Counted from the stretch's first letter, positions 29,397-40,275 are shown. The stretch is DNA of 64,000 bases from Litorilituus sediminis (GCF_004295665.1 NZ_CP034759.1:1488001-1552000), one strand, 5' to 3'. The notes: a model not told the origin generated them from the letters alone. A program made the numbers and translations.

Positions 29397-31130
29397 ATGA
29401 ATATTAAAGAAATATTGAGCGCTAAAGTTAGCCAAGCTATGGTAGCAGCGGGGTTACCTGAAGATACCAACCCAGCTATTAGCCTATCTAATCGCCCACA
29501 GTTTGGTGACTACCAAGCAAATGGCGTCATGGGTGCGGCTAAAAAACTTAAAACTAATCCACGCGAATTAGCCACTAAGGTTGTTGAAAACTTGAACCTT
29601 GATGGTATCGCAGAAAAAATCGAGCTTGCCGGCCCTGGTTTTATTAATATTCATTTAGACAAGGCATGGCTTGCAGCCAACTTAAATCAAATCAGTAGCG
29701 ATGAAAAAATTGGTGTTGCTCAACGTGCTACGCCACAAACTGTGGTCGTTGATTATTCAGCGCCAAACCTTGCTAAAGAAATGCATGTTGGTCACTTACG
29801 TTCAACCATTATTGGTGATGCCGTAGTGCGCGCTTTAGAGTTTAGAGGTGACAAGGTTATTCGCCAAAATCACATGGGTGATTGGGGTACACAGTTTGGC
29901 ATGTTACTAGCGCACTTAAGCGATAAGTTAGCCGAAAATGAAGTCGCAGAAACAGCCCTTGCCGATTTAGAAAACTTCTACCGTGAAGCAAAAGTGCGCT
30001 TTGATGATGAAGAAGGTTTTGCCGATAGAGCACGTGACTATGTAGTGAAACTACAAAGCGGCGATGCGCAATGTGGCCGTTTATGGCAACAATTTATTGA
30101 TATTTCAATTAGCCACAGTGAAGAGATTTACGCTAAGTTAAATGTTTCACTAACACGTGAAGACATTATGGGTGAAAGTGCCTACAACGATGACTTAAAT
30201 AACGTCATTGATGAGCTTATGGCAAAAGAAATTGCTGTTGAAGATCAAGGGGCAAAAGTTGTCTTTATTGATGAGATGGCCAATAAAGATGGTGAGCCTT
30301 CTGTATTTATCGTGCAAAAATCAGGTGGTGGTTTCTTATATGCCACCACAGATTTATCTGCATGTCGTTACAGAAGTGGCAAATTAAATGCTGATCGTAT
30401 CATCATCTTTACCGATGCTCGCCAAGCCTTGCACTTTAAGCAGGTAGAAATTGTTGCTCGTAAAGCTGGCTTCTTACCAGAGCAAGTAGGTTATCAACAT
30501 TGTCCATTTGGTATGATGATGGGTGATGATGGCAAACCGTTTAAAACACGTACTGGCGGCACAATTAAGCTTGCTGAGTTACTGGATGAAGCAGTTGTTC
30601 GAGCCAGTGACTTAATTAAAGAGAAAAATCCTGAAATCAGCGAAGATGATTTAGCCACTATTTCGCAAAAAGTAGGTATTGGCGCAGTTAAATTTGCCGA
30701 TTTATCTAAAAACCGTACCAGCGATTATATCTTCAACTGGAAAACCATGCTTAGTTTTGAAGGTGCAACCGCTCCTTACTTGCAATATGCGTACTCACGT
30801 ATTCAAAGTATCTTCACTAAGGCAGGTAGCAGCCATGCATTAGGTGAAATTAAGGTAGTTGAAGCACAAGAAAAAGCCTTAGCATTAAAATTATTGCAAC
30901 TTGAAGATGTCTTAGATGCCGTAATTAGTGAATGTACACCAAACTTGCTATGTAACTACCTATACGAGCTTGCTAGCCTTTACATGAGTTTTTACGAAGC
31001 TTGCCCTATTCTAAAAGAAGGCATTAGCGAAGAAGTAAAAGCATCACGTTTAGCCTTGTGCCAACTAATTGCTAACACCTTAAAGCAAGGTTTAGATATT
31101 TTAGGCATTGAAGTGATGGAAAGAATGTAA
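29397..31130 (+). CDS. argS: Arginyl-tRNA synthetase
   Basis: A class I synthetase charging tRNA-Arg. The 577-residue product has the N-terminal Add-1 domain typical of ArgRS, the HIGH-type motif HVGHLRST near residue 124, and the region [11 protein letters not shown] near residue 381 in place of a canonical KMSKS, as is usual for ArgRS. The C-terminal anticodon-binding domain ends VMERM. Length equals the Escherichia coli enzyme. Confidence 0.98.
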   Translation: MNIKEILSAKVSQAMVAAGLPEDTNPAISLSNRPQFGDYQANGVMGAAKKLKTNPRELATKVVENLNLDGIAEKIELAGPGFINIHLDKAWLAANLNQISSDEKIGVAQRATPQTVVVDYSAPNLAKEMHVGHLRSTIIGDAVVRALEFRGDKVIRQNHMGDWGTQFGMLLAHLSDKLAENEVAETALADLENFYREAKVRFDDEEGFADRARDYVVKLQSGDAQCGRLWQQFIDISISHSEEIYAKLNVSLTREDIMGESAYNDDLNNVIDELMAKEIAVEDQGAKVVFIDEMANKDGEPSVFIVQKSGGGFLYATTDLSACRYRSGKLNADRIIIFTDARQALHFKQVEIVARKAGFLPEQVGYQHCPFGMMMGDDGKPFKTRTGGTIKLAELLDEAVVRASDLIKEKNPEISEDDLATISQKVGIGAVKFADLSKNRTSDYIFNWKTMLSFEGATAPYLQYAYSRIQSIFTKAGSSHALGEIKVVEAQEKALALKLLQLEDVLDAVISECTPNLLCNYLYELASLYMSFYEACPILKEGISEEVKASRLALCQLIANTLKQGLDILGIEVMERM

Positions 31131-31166
31131 GTTAACTTGCCACTACTAAAACAAGGAGGCAATCGC

Positions 31167-31982
31167 ATGCAGTTTACCGACAGCCATTGCCACCTTGATG
31201 ATGCGAAGTTTATCGAAGCACTACCTCACCTACTAGACGAGTGCGCTCAAGCCTCAATTGAGCGCATTATTATCCCAAGCGTTGCCCCAGATAATTTCAA
31301 TCAAGTTCTCACCCTAAGCAAACATAATAGTGCTAAGCCAATAAAACTCTTTGCCGCCTTAGGCATTCACCCATGGTTTCTCGATAACTTATCACAAAGC
31401 GATTTAGAGCAACTAACTCAGTTAGTCAGGCAAGAAAAAAGCAATATTATTGCTGTTGGTGAAATTGGTATTGACGGTGCCATTAGTAAGCGTGCTGCCA
31501 ACCCAGAAGTGAACTTACAAAAACAACAGCATTTTTTTGATTATCAGCTAGCCTTAGCGAAACAAGAAAACCTGCCAGTTATTATTCATCACAGGCAATC
31601 TCATCAATATATAGTGCCACAACTTAAGCGTCACAAACTTAGCAAAACAGGCGTCATTCATGGCTTTTCTGGTAGCTATCAACAAGCAAAAGATTATATC
31701 GATTTAGGCTTTAAGTTAGGTATTGGCAGCACCATTACTTATTCAAGAGCGAAAAAAACCATTAACGCCATTAAACGCCTGCCGCTTGATAGCCTAGTGT
31801 TAGAAACGGATGCCCCTTCTATGCCATTAAGTATCGAGGTATTAGACCAGCCACAAGCGCACAATAGCCCGCTTAATTTAGTCAAAATATTTCACTGTTT
31901 AACGCAAATAAGGGATGAAAGCCAAGAGCAAATTGCCGAGCAAATTGAGCTCAATATCAATCAAGTGTTCTTTGCCGAGTGA
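31167..31982 (+). CDS. yjjV: TatD-family metal-dependent hydrolase, YjjV-like
   Basis: A TIM-barrel hydrolase of the TatD deoxyribonuclease family; members have 3'-5' nuclease activity, but the cellular role of YjjV is not settled. The metal-binding motifs are DSHCHLD near the N-terminus, VGEIGID, IIHHRQSH, IHGFSGS and LETDAPSMPL. The pattern GxGSTITYSRAKK is close to YjjV rather than TatD or YcfH. The ATG at 31167 is chosen because AAGGAGG precedes it at eight bases; an upstream TTG at 31137 lacks such a site. It follows argS by 36 bases and converges on ytjB with four bases between. Confidence 0.88.
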   Translation: MQFTDSHCHLDDAKFIEALPHLLDECAQASIERIIIPSVAPDNFNQVLTLSKHNSAKPIKLFAALGIHPWFLDNLSQSDLEQLTQLVRQEKSNIIAVGEIGIDGAISKRAANPEVNLQKQQHFFDYQLALAKQENLPVIIHHRQSHQYIVPQLKRHKLSKTGVIHGFSGSYQQAKDYIDLGFKLGIGSTITYSRAKKTINAIKRLPLDSLVLETDAPSMPLSIEVLDQPQAHNSPLNLVKIFHCLTQIRDESQEQIAEQIELNINQVFFAE

Positions 31983-31986
31983 TGCC

Positions 31987-32664
31987 TTAACTATTGGCTT
32001 GCTGTTTTGCCAATTGTTTATTTATGCGATAACTTCTTCGGCTAAATCTATTCAAGCCACGCGTTAATAAAAAGCCAACCACGCCAGCGAGTAATAACAT
32101 TAGCCTAAATAGCGTTTGTCTATCTGTATCTGCTTGTGACAGCACTTGGGTTAAGTACGACTCCTCTATAGTAAAGCGAACATAGCCATAGAGCTTTTTG
32201 CCACGAATCTCGCGAATAAATGGCGTGTACTTAGCGCTTAAATTCGCCTTATTTTCATCAATTCCATAAAGCTCATTAATAGAGCGGCTGCTACGCTTTT
32301 TTTCCTCTGGATTATCGTTTTGACTTGCTGATAGTAACAGCTGACCTTTTTCATCATATAAATGTACTTGATTAACAAAATCAACTTTAACTAAATCATC
32401 TAAATAGCTTTGCATCGCTTTATTTCTAGCCGCCTTAGATGAATATTTTTGTTGTAATAATAACTGAGCACTGCTTGCTGCCTGCTGCAAATATTGTTTA
32501 GCAACAAAGTCAAAATGATTTTGCAAATTCACCTGATCTTTCACATTAATAGACTGCCACATACTCATTAGTACGATAATAAGCAAAATAGCACTAGCTA
32601 ATTGCAGAATTTTATTATAAATCGATGATAATTTAGGGTATAAAGGCTGTTCAGGTTGCTTCAT
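31987..32664 (-). CDS. ytjB: YtjB/AhpA-family inner-membrane protein
   Basis: The 225-residue product has one membrane helix near residues 18-36 (ILQLASAILLIIVLMSMW) and a second near residues 188-204 (LMLLLAGVVGFLLTRGL). A periplasmic domain of about 150 residues lies between them, and the tail is short and basic. This layout and its position divergent from serB match the YtjB (Smp) family. The function of the family is unclear. The family assignment rests mainly on layout and neighbourhood. Confidence 0.75.
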   Translation of the reverse strand: MKQPEQPLYPKLSSIYNKILQLASAILLIIVLMSMWQSINVKDQVNLQNHFDFVAKQYLQQAASSAQLLLQQKYSSKAARNKAMQSYLDDLVKVDFVNQVHLYDEKGQLLLSASQNDNPEEKKRSSRSINELYGIDENKANLSAKYTPFIREIRGKKLYGYVRFTIEESYLTQVLSQADTDRQTLFRLMLLLAGVVGFLLTRGLNRFSRRSYRINKQLAKQQANS

Positions 32665-32767
32665 AAAACAGTGATAACGACTTAATGCGCGAATAATGCC
32701 ACTATAGTGAGATTATTACCTATTGTGAAGTTTTAATATTTTCCACTAATCTTCATAGAGAATTAAC

Positions 32768-33760
32768 GTGTCAGATTCTGCCAACGATATCCCCTTAACC
32801 ACTGCTTTTTCAGAGTTAATTGAACAAGCGTCATTACCACTGTACTTAAGCTATGAAAACAAGACGATTTCCTTAGCAGATAAAACACAAACCCTGCCGC
32901 AAGCCGAGTTAGTGGTTTTTTCTGATCTTAACTTAACCTCACTGCATCACCTACTTAACAGTGCCAACTTAACCCCTGTTGCACTTACGGCGGTTAACAG
33001 CAGAAACAAACTAACAAGCTACAGATTTAACGTTGACTGTACTGATTTTATCAGCGCAAGAAAAGCCGTAGCACAATTTGCATTAAAGCAAGGTTTTGAA
33101 GCAGCATTAGTTATGGATGTTCCGAAACTAAATCAGCCTGGTTTACTGGTGATGGATATGGACTCAACCACTATTGAAATTGAGTGCATTGATGAAATAG
33201 CAAAATTAGCCGGCGTTGGCGAGCAAGTATCAGAAGTAACTGAGCGTGCCATGCAAGGTGAGTTAGATTTTGCCCAGAGCCTTCACCAACGGGTAGCTAC
33301 GCTAGCAGGCGCGCCGGAGCAAATTCTTGCCGATGTCGCGAAAGATATTCCATTAATGGCAGGTTTAAGCAAACTTATTGCTGAGCTTAAAGAACACAAT
33401 TGGCGTATTGCTATTGCATCGGGTGGCTTTACCTATTTTGCTGATCATCTCAAAGATACACTAAAACTTGATGCCGCCTTTGCTAACACGCTTGAAATTG
33501 TAGATGGCAAGTTAACAGGTAAGGTTTTAGGGGATGTGGTTGATGCCCAAGTAAAAGCAGACTCTTTAGCTATTCTTGCCAAAGAATATCATATTGAAGA
33601 TGGCCAAACTGTGGCTATGGGCGATGGCGCTAACGATCTTGTTATGATGGCTGCAGCCTCATTTGGCGTTGCTTTTCACGCCAAAGCTATCGTATTAGAG
33701 CAAGCTGATAGCTGTATTAACTTTAAAGGTTTAGACTGCCTGCTCCATTGGTTAGCCTAA
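32768..33760 (+). CDS. serB: Phosphoserine phosphatase
   Basis: SerB removes phosphate from O-phosphoserine in the last step of serine synthesis. The 330-residue product has an N-terminal regulatory-type region and the HAD domain with the nucleophile motif LVMDMDSTTIEIECIDEIA near residue 127, the Ser motif IASGGFTYF, and GDGANDLVMMAAA for magnesium binding. Length resembles the Escherichia coli enzyme (322). Its product serine feeds CysE, encoded elsewhere in the window. Confidence 0.97.
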   Translation: MSDSANDIPLTTAFSELIEQASLPLYLSYENKTISLADKTQTLPQAELVVFSDLNLTSLHHLLNSANLTPVALTAVNSRNKLTSYRFNVDCTDFISARKAVAQFALKQGFEAALVMDVPKLNQPGLLVMDMDSTTIEIECIDEIAKLAGVGEQVSEVTERAMQGELDFAQSLHQRVATLAGAPEQILADVAKDIPLMAGLSKLIAELKEHNWRIAIASGGFTYFADHLKDTLKLDAAFANTLEIVDGKLTGKVLGDVVDAQVKADSLAILAKEYHIEDGQTVAMGDGANDLVMMAAASFGVAFHAKAIVLEQADSCINFKGLDCLLHWLA

Positions 33761-33782
33761 TCAAGCTTAGCTTCACATAACC

Positions 33783-33806
33783 CAGCATTAATCGCAATTA
33801 ATGCTG
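33783..33806. terminator. Convergent hairpin between serB and the PilZ gene
   Basis: A perfect 10-bp stem CAGCATTAAT/ATTAATGCTG with a four-base loop lies 22 bases after serB and overlaps the stop codon of the opposing gene. There is no long T run on either strand. Confidence 0.45.
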
Positions 33807-36272
33807 AGTTAAACTCATCTCTTGCTCAGAAAGCACCTTATAACGAAATAGCGTTTCTGTCGTCACATCAAATAACTGCACTATACCTGCAACACTCCAA
33901 ATCTCTTGCTCAATCTGCTTACCACGGTGAATAGCATAAGAGCCAATATAACTTAGCTCTGGATTAAGATATTCCATCTGCGGGCTATCGGCACGCGACA
34001 ACTTAAGTTTTATGCAATATAACTCGCCTTGTTTGAGTGACTTTTTAATAAAAAATCGCGTTAATTCTGGCGTATTAAGCTCACTCGCCAACTTAGTGGT
34101 AACTGCTCGCTCTATTTGTTCAATATTTGGGTTAATCGCGATATACAGTAATTCAGTTACCGACTCATCAGTTGCGAGCAATTTCTTTAAGTGATTATCA
34201 ATCGAGCTACTTGCTTGTAGATTACTTAATATTGGGTATAAATTGTAGAAACCTTTCCTATCACTTAACCTTTGCATATGGCCATAAAGGCCTTCACTGG
34301 TGATCTGCTTGGCCGCTTCACTCACCAACAAGGTTTCAACCTTATAACGACTACCACTGGTTTGTACTGCTAACGCCGGCACAGCCAGTTGCGTGGCATA
34401 AAGGGTTCTTAATGCTTCAGCAAGACCAGGAGTTAACATAGCGTACTCATCTGGGGTCAGTTTGTCGCGATTCTTCTCAATTAGTAATTTAAAAAAGGAG
34501 CGACCAATATGCTGGTGCTCTTTAACAGACACCCGTAAATTAATGGTTGTTTTGGCTTTATTGATGCGCACCACTTTATAAGGCAAACCTTTTAAATCAA
34601 AGGCTGAGGTGATCTTTTGTAAATTAGGAAAAGATAAATGGACAACATCACCTGCTGCTAACACCGCGGGCTCATCTAAGTTTAATTTTAAACCTGACAC
34701 GGAAAAATCTTCAGAAACCCCTGACCAGGTAATCGATTGGCATGCTATTATTGCCGGTGTTTTATATTTAAATCTTGGCTCTTGGCGCTGGTTTTTATAA
34801 TTAATACCAATTTCATCAACGGGTAACTTATCTTTTAATCGCTTATGACCAAATAACTTCAATTTTTGACGATCAATACCTGAATAGGAAAACTGCTGAT
34901 AATCATGCAAACTTTCTTTATCTTGCAATGACTTAACAACAATAATATGTGATAACTGGCTCAAATTCTTAAACACTTCATCCGAAGGTGGCGAGTTAAT
35001 ATATTGCTGTTGTTTGGTTACCGCACTCGAAAGTGTAAAGGGTGAGTGCGCCTTATTGATGTCTAAGTCGAGTAAAGACAACTCAGTCACGGCAAAGCTA
35101 TCTTTACTGGCAGCAAAACCAATAAACTGAGTAAAGAACGCCATATCGTTTTTACCCTGCAGCTCATCCATAGAATAAAAAAAGCTCTTTCCTTGATGCT
35201 GATGAATAAAACTGTAAACCAGCAAACTACCCCGCTGTGCTTGTAAGTGAAGAAATCGCTCTTTAGTGATTAAATAATTTAATGCTGAAGAGTTATCTTC
35301 ATGTTTCCAATATTGATAGCTTGGCTGACTATTCGTGGTTGTTAACACATATTTAGGTATGACATGACCATCTGCGCCCTGCTGAATAAAAACAGGTAGC
35401 TCATTTAGTTTCATTAAAGCAAATTGCTCAAAGCTTCGAGCTTGTAAGCTTTGTATGCTGTTATCTAAGTTGATTTTATAGCGGCGTTTGTTTCCTTGAA
35501 TAAAGCCCTTTAAAAACTGCTCAAAACCATCTCTTTCAGGTACATCAATGCGCTGACAGCCAATTAACTGAGTGCTGCCATCAAGTAGTTTATTTTGTAC
35601 TTGATAAATAAAAACGCTGTCTTTACCAAAGTGAAACTCCTGCTCTAAGCCAGTAAATACTAACTGAATTTCTTGACCTACACTTAAAGGCGTTTCATTA
35701 GTTAAGCGTAATTTAATGCCTGAGACACTGATATCAACACTGGTGGCACTAGCTTCACTTTGCTTGCCAAGTACTAAGGTAATGGCAACAGCAAAATTCA
35801 TGCGTTCTTCACGTCGGTCGGGATAATTATCAAATAAATATGCTTTAGCGCTGTACTGTTTTTTCTCTACAGTACTGCTTGCTTTTGGCGTGATCCGAGA
35901 AATATTCGCTTGTTCATTTTTATAAATATTGCGAAAGTTGTTTTCAGTATTTTTTACCGCTTCATAAACACCAAAGGTATAACCGCCATACACCTCAACA
36001 TTGTCATTAAATACCGAGATAGCAACCTCATCTAAAAAGTGCTTTTGTCCTTGGTAGTCAAAAATCTGGCAATCACCATCTACCAAGCCTCGAAGATCAA
36101 TAGAGCGTGTACAAGGGCTGGCTAAACGTTTTAATTCCATTTTGAGTAGAAAAGACTCTGTTTTAGCCAATTTATTGGTAGCGGCACTAAATTTGGCATC
36201 AAAACCTGCTTTATTCACTAAACCTCTAAACTTAGTTATCAAGGATTGATGTTTGCTAAAGTCTGTACTCAT
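33798..36272 (-). CDS. Protein with two PilZ domains
   Basis: The 824-residue soluble protein carries two complete PilZ-type c-di-GMP motifs. The first has R153-x3-R157 (RREER) and DISVSG at 180-185; the second has R496-x3-R500 (RQEPR) and DFSVSG at 522-527. PilZ proteins bind c-di-GMP through these Arg and D/N-x-S-x-x-G residues and pass the signal to partners. The N-terminal 140 residues and the last 240 show no recognised domain. No membrane segment is seen. Proteins of this kind are often found beside serB and radA in Vibrio and Shewanella. Partners and output are unknown. Confidence 0.88.
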   Translation of the reverse strand: MSTDFSKHQSLITKFRGLVNKAGFDAKFSAATNKLAKTESFLLKMELKRLASPCTRSIDLRGLVDGDCQIFDYQGQKHFLDEVAISVFNDNVEVYGGYTFGVYEAVKNTENNFRNIYKNEQANISRITPKASSTVEKKQYSAKAYLFDNYPDRREERMNFAVAITLVLGKQSEASATSVDISVSGIKLRLTNETPLSVGQEIQLVFTGLEQEFHFGKDSVFIYQVQNKLLDGSTQLIGCQRIDVPERDGFEQFLKGFIQGNKRRYKINLDNSIQSLQARSFEQFALMKLNELPVFIQQGADGHVIPKYVLTTTNSQPSYQYWKHEDNSSALNYLITKERFLHLQAQRGSLLVYSFIHQHQGKSFFYSMDELQGKNDMAFFTQFIGFAASKDSFAVTELSLLDLDINKAHSPFTLSSAVTKQQQYINSPPSDEVFKNLSQLSHIIVVKSLQDKESLHDYQQFSYSGIDRQKLKLFGHKRLKDKLPVDEIGINYKNQRQEPRFKYKTPAIIACQSITWSGVSEDFSVSGLKLNLDEPAVLAAGDVVHLSFPNLQKITSAFDLKGLPYKVVRINKAKTTINLRVSVKEHQHIGRSFFKLLIEKNRDKLTPDEYAMLTPGLAEALRTLYATQLAVPALAVQTSGSRYKVETLLVSEAAKQITSEGLYGHMQRLSDRKGFYNLYPILSNLQASSSIDNHLKKLLATDESVTELLYIAINPNIEQIERAVTTKLASELNTPELTRFFIKKSLKQGELYCIKLKLSRADSPQMEYLNPELSYIGSYAIHRGKQIEQEIWSVAGIVQLFDVTTETLFRYKVLSEQEMSLTQH

Positions 36273-36583
36273 ATACGTCTATTTACTCAAGTAAGATTAT
36301 TGTTGTTATAAATCTGGATGTTATATTAAAAATATATGCAAAAACCGTCTGTTTACAGGAAAGCCTTCTATAGCTTTGTTCTTTTCTATACAATCAAAAC
36401 AAAAGCATTATAATTTAACCCAGCTAAAATCACTATTTCAAGCAAATATCGCAATTGTTCATGCTTTATAAAAAGCACAAGCGTAAACCGTCAAAGCGCT
36501 GACCATGAATAGTGATCTATTTCTAAAATGCTAATAAAAGCAATTATTAAGCCAATCACTGGCAAAATATAAATAAGGACAAC
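36273..36583. other. Divergent intergenic region, PilZ gene/radA
   Basis: A TATAAT at 36409-36414, with TATACA 16 bases upstream, is a possible radA promoter. The rest is AT-rich and shows no gene, repeat or known site. Confidence 0.4.
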
Positions 36584-37945
36584 ATGGCAAAAACAAAAAC
36601 GGCTTATGTTTGTACAGACTGTGGCTCAGAATTCGCCCGTTGGTTAGGTCAATGTACCGACTGTAAAGCATGGAATACAATCTCTGAATTTAGACAAGCC
36701 AAAGCCCCGGCTCGTGCCGGCAATTTCTCTGGCTTTGCCGGTTTAACTGAAGCAAAAGTACAAACCCTTGATGATATTGACCTAGCTGAAGTCCCTCGCT
36801 TTAGCTCTGGCTATGCAGAATTTGATCGCGTTTTAGGTGGCGGCATTGTGCCAGGTAGCGCCATTTTAATTGGTGGTGAGCCAGGCGCAGGTAAAAGTAC
36901 GTTATTATTACAAACCATGTGCTCGCTGGCAGTGAATATGTCGGCCCTGTATATCACAGGTGAAGAGTCGCTGCAGCAGGTGGCTATGCGCGCTAAGCGT
37001 CTTGGTTTACCAACTGATAAGTTAAAAATGCTGTCAGAAACTAGCGTTGAAAACATTTGCCAAATTGCGCAAAAAGAGCAACCTAGAATCATTGTTATCG
37101 ACTCTATTCAAGTCATGCATATGGCAGATATACAATCAGCCCCCGGCAGCGTATCTCAGGTCAGAGAAAGTGCCGCCTATTTAACGAGGTACGCCAAGCA
37201 AAACCAAGTGGCGATGTTAATTGTTGGTCATGTTACCAAAGATGGCTCTTTGGCTGGTCCTAAGGTGCTAGAGCACTGTATCGATTGTTCTATTATGCTT
37301 GAGGGCAGCACAGATTCACGTTATAGAACTCTACGCGGACATAAAAACCGCTTTGGCGCCGTCAATGAGCTTGGTGTTTTTGCCATGACAGGTGGTGGCT
37401 TAAAAGAAGTGAAAAACCCGTCAGCCATCTTTTTAACCCGTGGTGAAGAACAAACACCGGGTAGCGTTGTTATGGTGCTTTGGGAAGGAACTCGGCCTTT
37501 ATTAGTAGAAATACAAGCCTTGGTTGATCACTCTGCCCTAGGCAATCCAAGACGTGTTGCAGTCGGGGCCGATCAAAACCGTTTGTCTATGTTACTAGCA
37601 ATTTTACATCGTCATGGCGGCTTACAACTTAGTGATCAAGATGTTTTCGTTAACGTGGTTGGCGGCGTTAAAGTCACCGAAACCAGTATTGATTTAGCAT
37701 TAATCTTAGCTTTAGTATCAAGCTTTAAAAATAATGCCTTACCGCAAGATTTAGTTATCTTTGGCGAAGTCGGCTTATCAGGCGAAATTAGGCCAGTACC
37801 AAGTGGCCAAGAACGAATTTACGAAGCGGCTAAACACGGTTTTAAAAAAGCCATTGTGCCGTATAATAACAAACCAAAACAAGCGATTGCCGGCATGGAA
37901 GTTATCGCTGTTAAAAAGCTTAGCGATGCCTTAGATGTCATCTAA
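36584..37945 (+). CDS. radA: DNA repair protein RadA
   Basis: RadA is a RecA-related helicase-like ATPase that promotes branch migration and processing of recombination intermediates. The 453-residue product has the N-terminal zinc finger (CTDCGSEF...CTDC), Walker A GGEPGAGKSTLL near residue 98, the RadA-specific GHKNRFGAVNELGVF near residue 255, and a C-terminal Lon-protease-like domain. Length is close to the usual 460. Confidence 0.97.
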   Translation: MAKTKTAYVCTDCGSEFARWLGQCTDCKAWNTISEFRQAKAPARAGNFSGFAGLTEAKVQTLDDIDLAEVPRFSSGYAEFDRVLGGGIVPGSAILIGGEPGAGKSTLLLQTMCSLAVNMSALYITGEESLQQVAMRAKRLGLPTDKLKMLSETSVENICQIAQKEQPRIIVIDSIQVMHMADIQSAPGSVSQVRESAAYLTRYAKQNQVAMLIVGHVTKDGSLAGPKVLEHCIDCSIMLEGSTDSRYRTLRGHKNRFGAVNELGVFAMTGGGLKEVKNPSAIFLTRGEEQTPGSVVMVLWEGTRPLLVEIQALVDHSALGNPRRVAVGADQNRLSMLLAILHRHGGLQLSDQDVFVNVVGGVKVTETSIDLALILALVSSFKNNALPQDLVIFGEVGLSGEIRPVPSGQERIYEAAKHGFKKAIVPYNNKPKQAIAGMEVIAVKKLSDALDVI

Positions 37946-37988
37946 GGCTAACTATCAAACCATTATTAAGTTAAAAGTTGCCAAATAA

Positions 37989-40268
37989 ATGAAATTAACC
38001 CTTAAAAAAGCACTCTTTGTTTTCGGCTGCTCTCTCAGTAGCCTTGCATGTTACGCAGCAACAGAGTCTGTCACAGAGACAACAGAAGCACTGACTATTG
38101 AGCGAATTTATAGTTCACCATCACTTAATGGGCAAACGCCAAAATCATTAAAATTCTCTCCTGATGGTAGTCGAGTCACTTACTTACAAGGTAAAGCTGA
38201 CGATTTAAACCGTTACGATTTATGGGAGTACAACTTAGCCAGCAAAGAGAACAAGCTACTGGTTGACTCACAAGCGCTTTTTAGCGGTAAAGAAGAGCTT
38301 TCTGATGAAGAGAAGGCACGACGTGAACGCCAACGTATTTATGGCGTTGGTATTATGGAATATCAGTTTTCCCATGATGGCTCAGCGTTATTATTCCCGT
38401 TAAATGGCGATATCTACTATTACCACTTAGCAACACAAGCTGCCAAGCGATTAACGCAAACACCGGGCTTTGAAACGGACGTTAAATTCTCCCCTCAAGG
38501 TAACTATGTTTCTTATATTCGTGAGCAAAACCTGTATATTCGCCATATTAAATCAGGTAAAGAGCGTCAATTAACCATTGATGGTGGTGGCGTGATAAAA
38601 AATGGCATGAGTGAATTTGTTGCTCAAGAAGAAATGGACAGAATGACAGGCTATTGGTGGGCGCCAAATGAACAGCACATTGCTTTTTTGCGTGTTGATG
38701 AGACCCCAGTACAAACGGTTATTCGCAATGAAATTTACGCAGACAAAATTGATTTAATTGAACAAAGATACCCCGCCACAGGTACTAATAATGTCCATAT
38801 TCAATTAGCAGTAACTGATATTAAAGGCAAAAAAATTCGCTTTGTTGACCTTGAGGATGACCAAGGCAATGAGGACAAAGATATCTATATTCCTCGAGTA
38901 AAGTGGATGCCTGATAGCGAAAATCTCACTTATCAATGGCAAAGTCGTAACCAACAAAAACTCATTTTACGCAGCTATAATATTAAAAAGCGTAAGCAAA
39001 AAGATTTAATCACTGAAAAATCAAACCATTGGCTCAACTTGCACGATGATCTTCACTTTCTTAGCAAGAGCAAATCCTTTATTTGGGCATCAGAGCGCGA
39101 TGGCTACAAGCACTTATATCACTTTGACTTAAAAGGTAAACTGATTTCACAACTGACCCAAGGTAACTGGGTTGTTGATAACTTAAAAAGTGTTGATGAA
39201 GAAAACGGCTGGGTTTATTTCACCGGCCGAGCTGATACACCATTAGAGCGTCACTTATACAAGGTGCCATTATCAGGTAAAAACCCAGAGCAAGTTGAGC
39301 GATTAACCCAGCGTAATGGCTTTCATAGCATCACTTTTGGTAATAAAAGTGCCGTTAGCGGACTTAATTATATTGATAGCTTCTCAAATATCTCGACCCC
39401 AAAACAAGTCAGCTTACATAAAGCCGATGGCGAACATATTACTTGGTTAGCGCAAAATGAAGTTAACGCTACTCATCCTGTTGCTCCTTATTACAATGAC
39501 TTAGTGATGCCGGAATTTGGCTCGTTAAAGTCTGACGATGGCGAAGCCACCTTATTTTATAAACTCTATAAGCCTAACAATATGCAGCCGGGTAAAAAAT
39601 ACCCTGTAATTGTTAAAGTATATGGCGGTCCACATGCCCAGCGTGTTACCAATAAATGGCAAGGCGCTGATATGATCCAATATATGCTGCAACAAGGCTA
39701 TATTGTCTTTCAATTAGACAACCGAGGCTCTAATTACCGAGGTACAGCATTTGAGTTTCCTATCTATAAAAAACTTGGCCAAGTTGAGGTTGAGGATCAA
39801 ATTACTGGTGTTAAGCACCTAAGAAGCTTACCTTTTGTTGATGAAAAGCGTATCGGTATCTATGGTCACTCTTATGGTGGTTATATGGCGTTAATGGCCA
39901 TGTTTAAAGCAGGCGATTACTTTAGCGCGGGTGTCAGTGGCGCGCCAGTAACAGATTGGTTATTGTACGACACACACTATACAGAGCGTTACTTAGCCCA
40001 TCCAAAAGATAATGCTGCTGGCTATCAAGCAAGTAGTGTCTTTCCTTATATTAATGGCTTAAATGGCCCGCTAATGGTTTATCATGGTATGGCTGATGAT
40101 AATGTATTATTTACCAATACCACTAAATTAATCAAAGCCATGCAAGATGAAAACAAGGTCTTTGAACTGATGACTTACCCAGGCAGTAAGCACAGTATGC
40201 GCGGAAAAAAGGTCAAGGTGCATTTAAATCACACCATTATGAACTTTTTTGATCGTCACTTTAAATAG
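37989..40268 (+). CDS. Exported dipeptidyl peptidase IV-type serine peptidase (S9)
   Basis: The 759-residue product has a signal peptide ending near CYAATE (about residue 24), a beta-propeller N-terminal domain (about residues 40-480) and a C-terminal alpha/beta-hydrolase domain. The nucleophile is Ser628 in IYGHSYGGYMA. The acid and base lie in YHGMADDNVLF and GSKHSMRG. The glutamate motif VAQEEMDRMTGYWWAP near residue 222 binds the free N-terminus of substrates in DPP IV enzymes. It probably removes N-terminal X-Pro or X-Ala dipeptides in the periplasm. The gene stands 43 bases behind radA but has its own job in peptide use. Confidence 0.93.
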   Translation: MKLTLKKALFVFGCSLSSLACYAATESVTETTEALTIERIYSSPSLNGQTPKSLKFSPDGSRVTYLQGKADDLNRYDLWEYNLASKENKLLVDSQALFSGKEELSDEEKARRERQRIYGVGIMEYQFSHDGSALLFPLNGDIYYYHLATQAAKRLTQTPGFETDVKFSPQGNYVSYIREQNLYIRHIKSGKERQLTIDGGGVIKNGMSEFVAQEEMDRMTGYWWAPNEQHIAFLRVDETPVQTVIRNEIYADKIDLIEQRYPATGTNNVHIQLAVTDIKGKKIRFVDLEDDQGNEDKDIYIPRVKWMPDSENLTYQWQSRNQQKLILRSYNIKKRKQKDLITEKSNHWLNLHDDLHFLSKSKSFIWASERDGYKHLYHFDLKGKLISQLTQGNWVVDNLKSVDEENGWVYFTGRADTPLERHLYKVPLSGKNPEQVERLTQRNGFHSITFGNKSAVSGLNYIDSFSNISTPKQVSLHKADGEHITWLAQNEVNATHPVAPYYNDLVMPEFGSLKSDDGEATLFYKLYKPNNMQPGKKYPVIVKVYGGPHAQRVTNKWQGADMIQYMLQQGYIVFQLDNRGSNYRGTAFEFPIYKKLGQVEVEDQITGVKHLRSLPFVDEKRIGIYGHSYGGYMALMAMFKAGDYFSAGVSGAPVTDWLLYDTHYTERYLAHPKDNAAGYQASSVFPYINGLNGPLMVYHGMADDNVLFTNTTKLIKAMQDENKVFELMTYPGSKHSMRGKKVKVHLNHTIMNFFDRHFK

Positions 40269-40275
40269 CACTTAA

